A DNA stretch of 13,847 nt from Nitriliruptoraceae bacterium (GTDB lineage: Bacteria > Actinomycetota > Nitriliruptoria > Nitriliruptorales > Nitriliruptoraceae). Under the pieces are notes generated by a model that ran no database searches, was not told the origin of the DNA, and saw only the letters and a program-made list of their open reading frames with translations. The stretch lies in the NCBI GenBank assembly GCA_003554005.1, contig PWEU01000288.1:1-13847 (forward strand). Reading direction: 5' to 3'. Shown piece by piece: positions 12,100 to 13,847 of the stretch; position 1 is the first letter of the stretch, and each line of letters starts with the position of its first letter. The position numbers and the translations under genes are program-made.

Positions 12100-12220
12100 C
12101 GGCGCGCGCCCCTGACGAACCGGCCGTCCACTGAGGACGGTCCGGAGCGCGCCACCGCGACCACGCGCAACGCGCTCCCGTGGCACCCCTGCCAGGGGGT
12201 GACCGAGAGAGGAACCACGC
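12100..12220 (+). promoter_or_regulatory. rpsK-rpsD spacer with two hairpins
   Basis: This is a 121-bp non-coding leader. GGCCGTCC (12122-12129) pairs with GGACGGTC (12135-12142), with one G-T pair and an ACTGA loop. CACCCC (12184-12189) pairs with GGGGTG (12196-12201), ending 6 nt before the AGAGGA ribosome binding site (12208-12213). S4, the product of the next gene, is the alpha-operon repressor in E. coli and an autoregulator in B. subtilis, so a role in S4 feedback is conceivable but not shown. Confidence 0.35.
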
Positions 12221-12826
12221 ATGGCTCGCTACACCGGCCCCATGACCAAGAAGTCCCGCCGACTCGGCGTGGACCTCAAGGGCAACGACAAGAACTACGA
12301 GAAGCGCCCCTACCCACCGGGTGAGCACGGCCGCGGCCGCATCAAGGAGTCGGAGTACCTGCTCCAGCTCCGTGAGAAGCAGAAGGCCCGCTACTACTAC
12401 GGCGTGCTCGAGAAGCAGTTCCGGCGCTACTACGAGGAGGCCAACCGCCAGGAGGGCCGGACAGGTGAGAACCTGCTCATCCTGCTGGAGCGCCGCCTCG
12501 ACAACGTGCTGTACCGGGCGGGGTGGGGGCGTAGCCGTGCCGAGTCCCGCCAGCTGGTCAGCCACAAGCACGTGCTGGTCAACAACAAGGCGACCAGCGT
12601 GCCGTCGTTCCGGGTCAAGCCGGGTGACGTGATCGAGATCCGAAACCGGGCCCGTGAGTCCCAGGCGGTCCTCGGCTCCCTGGAGGTCTTCGGCAGCCGC
12701 GAGGTGCCGGGTTGGCTCTCCAGCGACGCCAACGCCTTCAAGGTGACCGTCAACGACCTCCCGGTCCGGACCCAGATCGACGCGCCGGTCTCCGAGCAGG
12801 CGATCGTCGAGCTGTACTCCAAGTAG
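12221..12826 (+). CDS. rpsD: 30S ribosomal protein S4 (cysteine-free form)
   Basis: S4 nucleates 30S assembly by binding the 16S 5' domain and often represses its own mRNA. ATG 12221 lies 7 nt after AGAGGA. The 201-residue product is normal length. It starts MARYTGPMTKKSRRLGVDL and lacks the N-terminal zinc cysteines, so it is the C-minus type. The RPYPPGEHGRGR motif, LREKQKARYYYGVLEKQFRRYY and the S4 RNA-binding domain (about 92-155, with LERRLDNVLYRAGWGRSRAESRQLVSHKHVLVNNK split over several motifs) are clear. It ends EQAIVELYSK, the common family terminus. Confidence 0.98.
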   Translation: MARYTGPMTKKSRRLGVDLKGNDKNYEKRPYPPGEHGRGRIKESEYLLQLREKQKARYYYGVLEKQFRRYYEEANRQEGRTGENLLILLERRLDNVLYRAGWGRSRAESRQLVSHKHVLVNNKATSVPSFRVKPGDVIEIRNRARESQAVLGSLEVFGSREVPGWLSSDANAFKVTVNDLPVRTQIDAPVSEQAIVELYSK

Positions 12827-13086
12827 GACCCGGGCGACGTGCGGCGGTCCCGAGCGGGGCCGCTGCCGTGCCGTCCACCACCCACCGTCGCCTTCCGGCC
12901 GTCACCCACGGCACGGCGGGGACGGTGGACACCAGCATCCACCACGCTGCGGGCGCCCGCCCGCGGCCCGCTTCCGGCCCCGGGACGCCGGACGCGGTCG
13001 ACGGACGCACCACCGAGGGCCCCGGGAACGAGGGTGGTGCGTGGTTGGGGGGACGTCCCCACCGAACATCTCGAGCAGGAGCACCG
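12827..13086 (+). promoter_or_regulatory. rpsD-rpoA spacer with strong hairpins at both ends
   Basis: This is a 260-bp non-coding stretch. Starting 15 nt after the rpsD stop, GCGGCGGTCCC (12841-12851) pairs with GGGGCCGCTGC (12856-12866), an 11-bp stem with two G-T pairs and a GAGC tetraloop. Nearer rpoA, ACGCACCACC (13005-13014) is perfectly complementary to GGTGGTGCGT (13033-13042), with an 18-nt loop, and GGGG (13047-13050) can pair with CCCC (13057-13060). No T-run and no clear promoter were found. AGGAG at 13077-13081 is the rpoA ribosome binding site. Confidence 0.45.
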
Positions 13087-13847
13087 ATGTCCGACTTCGG
13101 TTTCTACGACGAGGATGGCGCGATGGAGCTGGGCGAGACCCAGTCCGGATCGCCCTTCATCGCCTACCGCCCCCGCCTCAGCGAGGAGGTGCTCGAGGAC
13201 GGCACCCGCTCGCGGTTCCGCATCGAGCCGCTGGAGCCGGGGTTCGGCTACACGATCGGGAACTCGCTGCGCCGCACGCTGCTCAGCTCCGTGCCCGGCG
13301 CTGCCGTCACCCGGATCCGCTTCACCTCCGCGCAGGCCGCGGGCCCGGAAGGAGGGTCGGTCCTCCACGAGTTCTCGGCCATCGAGGGCGTCAAGGAGGA
13401 TGTCACCGACATCATCCTCAACATCAAGGACCTCGTGGTCCGCTCGGAGTCCGACGAGCCGGTGGAGATCTTCCTCGGTGGTGACGGCCCCGGTGTGCTG
13501 ACCGCGGAGAACATCTTCGCGCCCTCCCAGGTCGAGGTCGTCAACGAGGCCCTCCACATCGCGACCCTGAACGCCAACGGGCACCTCGAGATGTACCTCA
13601 CCGTCGAGCGTGGCCGCGGCTACGTCCCCTCCGACACCAACAAGCGCTCCTCTGACCCGATCGGCGTCATCGCGATCGACTCCGTCTTCAGCCCGATCCG
13701 TCGGGTCGCTTACCGGGTGGAGCCCCCCCGCGTGGAGCAGATGACCAACTACGACGAGCTGATCCTCGACGTGCAGACCGACGGGTCGCTCACCCCGGGG
13801 CAGGCCCTGTCCTCGGCCGGGGAGACGCTCAAGGGGCTGTTCGAGCA
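13087..13847 (+). CDS. rpoA: RNA polymerase subunit alpha, partial (N-terminal domain)
   Basis: Alpha dimerises to start assembly of RNA polymerase. The gene runs off the right edge after 253 codons, so the C-terminal DNA-binding domain is not seen. ATG 13087 lies 5 nt after AGGAG (13077-13081). An alternative ATG at 13123 has GAGG 8 nt upstream. The family motifs FRIEPLEPGFGYTIGNSLRRTLLSS (about 44-68), VLHEFSAIEGVKEDVTDIILN, VERGRGYVPS and NYDELILDV are clear. Two things stand out: about 24 residues precede the usual start (near IAYRPRLSEE), and about ten extra residues (roughly 80-90, SAQAAGPEGG) sit before VLHEF, where other actinobacteria have IDG. Confidence 0.97.
   Translation, partial: MSDFGFYDEDGAMELGETQSGSPFIAYRPRLSEEVLEDGTRSRFRIEPLEPGFGYTIGNSLRRTLLSSVPGAAVTRIRFTSAQAAGPEGGSVLHEFSAIEGVKEDVTDIILNIKDLVVRSESDEPVEIFLGGDGPGVLTAENIFAPSQVEVVNEALHIATLNANGHLEMYLTVERGRGYVPSDTNKRSSDPIGVIAIDSVFSPIRRVAYRVEPPRVEQMTNYDELILDVQTDGSLTPGQALSSAGETLKGLFE

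Noticed and set aside
9522..13020. 13-nt sequence CACCACCGAGGGC shared by the map leader (9522-9534) and the rpoA leader (13008-13020)
   Set aside because: Short and made of common GC-rich words; no shared surrounding structure, so chance is the simplest explanation.
13349..13355. Perfect anti-SD-like AAGGAGG inside rpoA
   Set aside because: No start codon follows at a useful distance; it is explained by Glu-Gly-Gly codons of the insert.
12430..13584. 384-residue minus-strand frame over rpsD, the spacer and rpoA
   Set aside because: Same GC-bias artefact. The part in the spacer shows no independent coding signal.
1..13847. A novel accessory system, mobile element, CRISPR array or tRNA/rRNA gene
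   Set aside because: Every coding segment is a conserved housekeeping gene in standard order. I saw no transposase, integrase, spaced repeats or tRNA-like fold.

Overview
The window is a G+C-rich stretch of a bacterial chromosome. It carries the downstream part of the S10 ribosomal-protein operon, the whole spc operon and most of the alpha operon, all on the + strand. Gene order is rpsS-rplV-rpsC-rplP-rpmC-rpsQ-rplN-rplX-rplE-rpsN(Z)-rpsH-rplF-rplR-rpsE-rpmD-rplO-secY-adk-map-infA-rpmJ-rpsM-rpsK-rpsD-rpoA, and rpoA is cut by the right edge. The protein sequences, the heavy G/C bias at third codon positions and the GTG starts (rplO, adk, infA, rpmJ) point to an actinobacterium. A zinc-binding S14, a Cys4 adenylate kinase lid, an unusually long S3 tail and an RpoA with extra residues suggest a lineage outside the well-studied Streptomyces/Mycobacterium groups. 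A deep-branching class is my guess and is not proven by the window.

Layout. Positions 1-62 are a spacer; rplB would be expected just upstream but is not visible. rpsS to rpsQ (63-2724) are packed tightly, with stop/start overlaps (TGATG, ATGA), and form one translationally coupled block. After a 76-bp gap come rplN and rplX (coupled). Then rplE-rpsN, rpsH-rplF and rplR-rpsE-rpmD-rplO form small coupled groups separated by spacers of about 125-160 bp. secY, adk, map and infA are each preceded by their own spacer (about 90-220 bp). A 335-bp spacer with no gene separates infA from rpmJ. rpmJ-rpsM-rpsK are close together, and rpsD and rpoA have leaders of 121 and 260 bp.

Function. The products are small- and large-subunit ribosomal proteins, initiation factor IF-1, the SecY channel that takes nascent proteins to the membrane, methionine aminopeptidase that trims the initiator Met, adenylate kinase and the RNA polymerase alpha subunit. 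It is therefore a co-regulated growth and protein-synthesis block. I see no transposon, CRISPR array, phage gene, tRNA or rRNA gene, or accessory defence cluster, and no gene of unknown function.

The unusual content is modest. It consists of a repeat-containing, roughly 115-residue Ala/Pro/acidic end on S3, an insertion and an N-terminal extension in RpoA, and several spacers with perfect 8-10-bp hairpins (before rplR, secY, map, infA, rpmJ and rpoA). Two of these spacers contain mutually exclusive pairings that resemble attenuators. In DNA this GC-rich some hairpins arise by chance, so these are candidates only.
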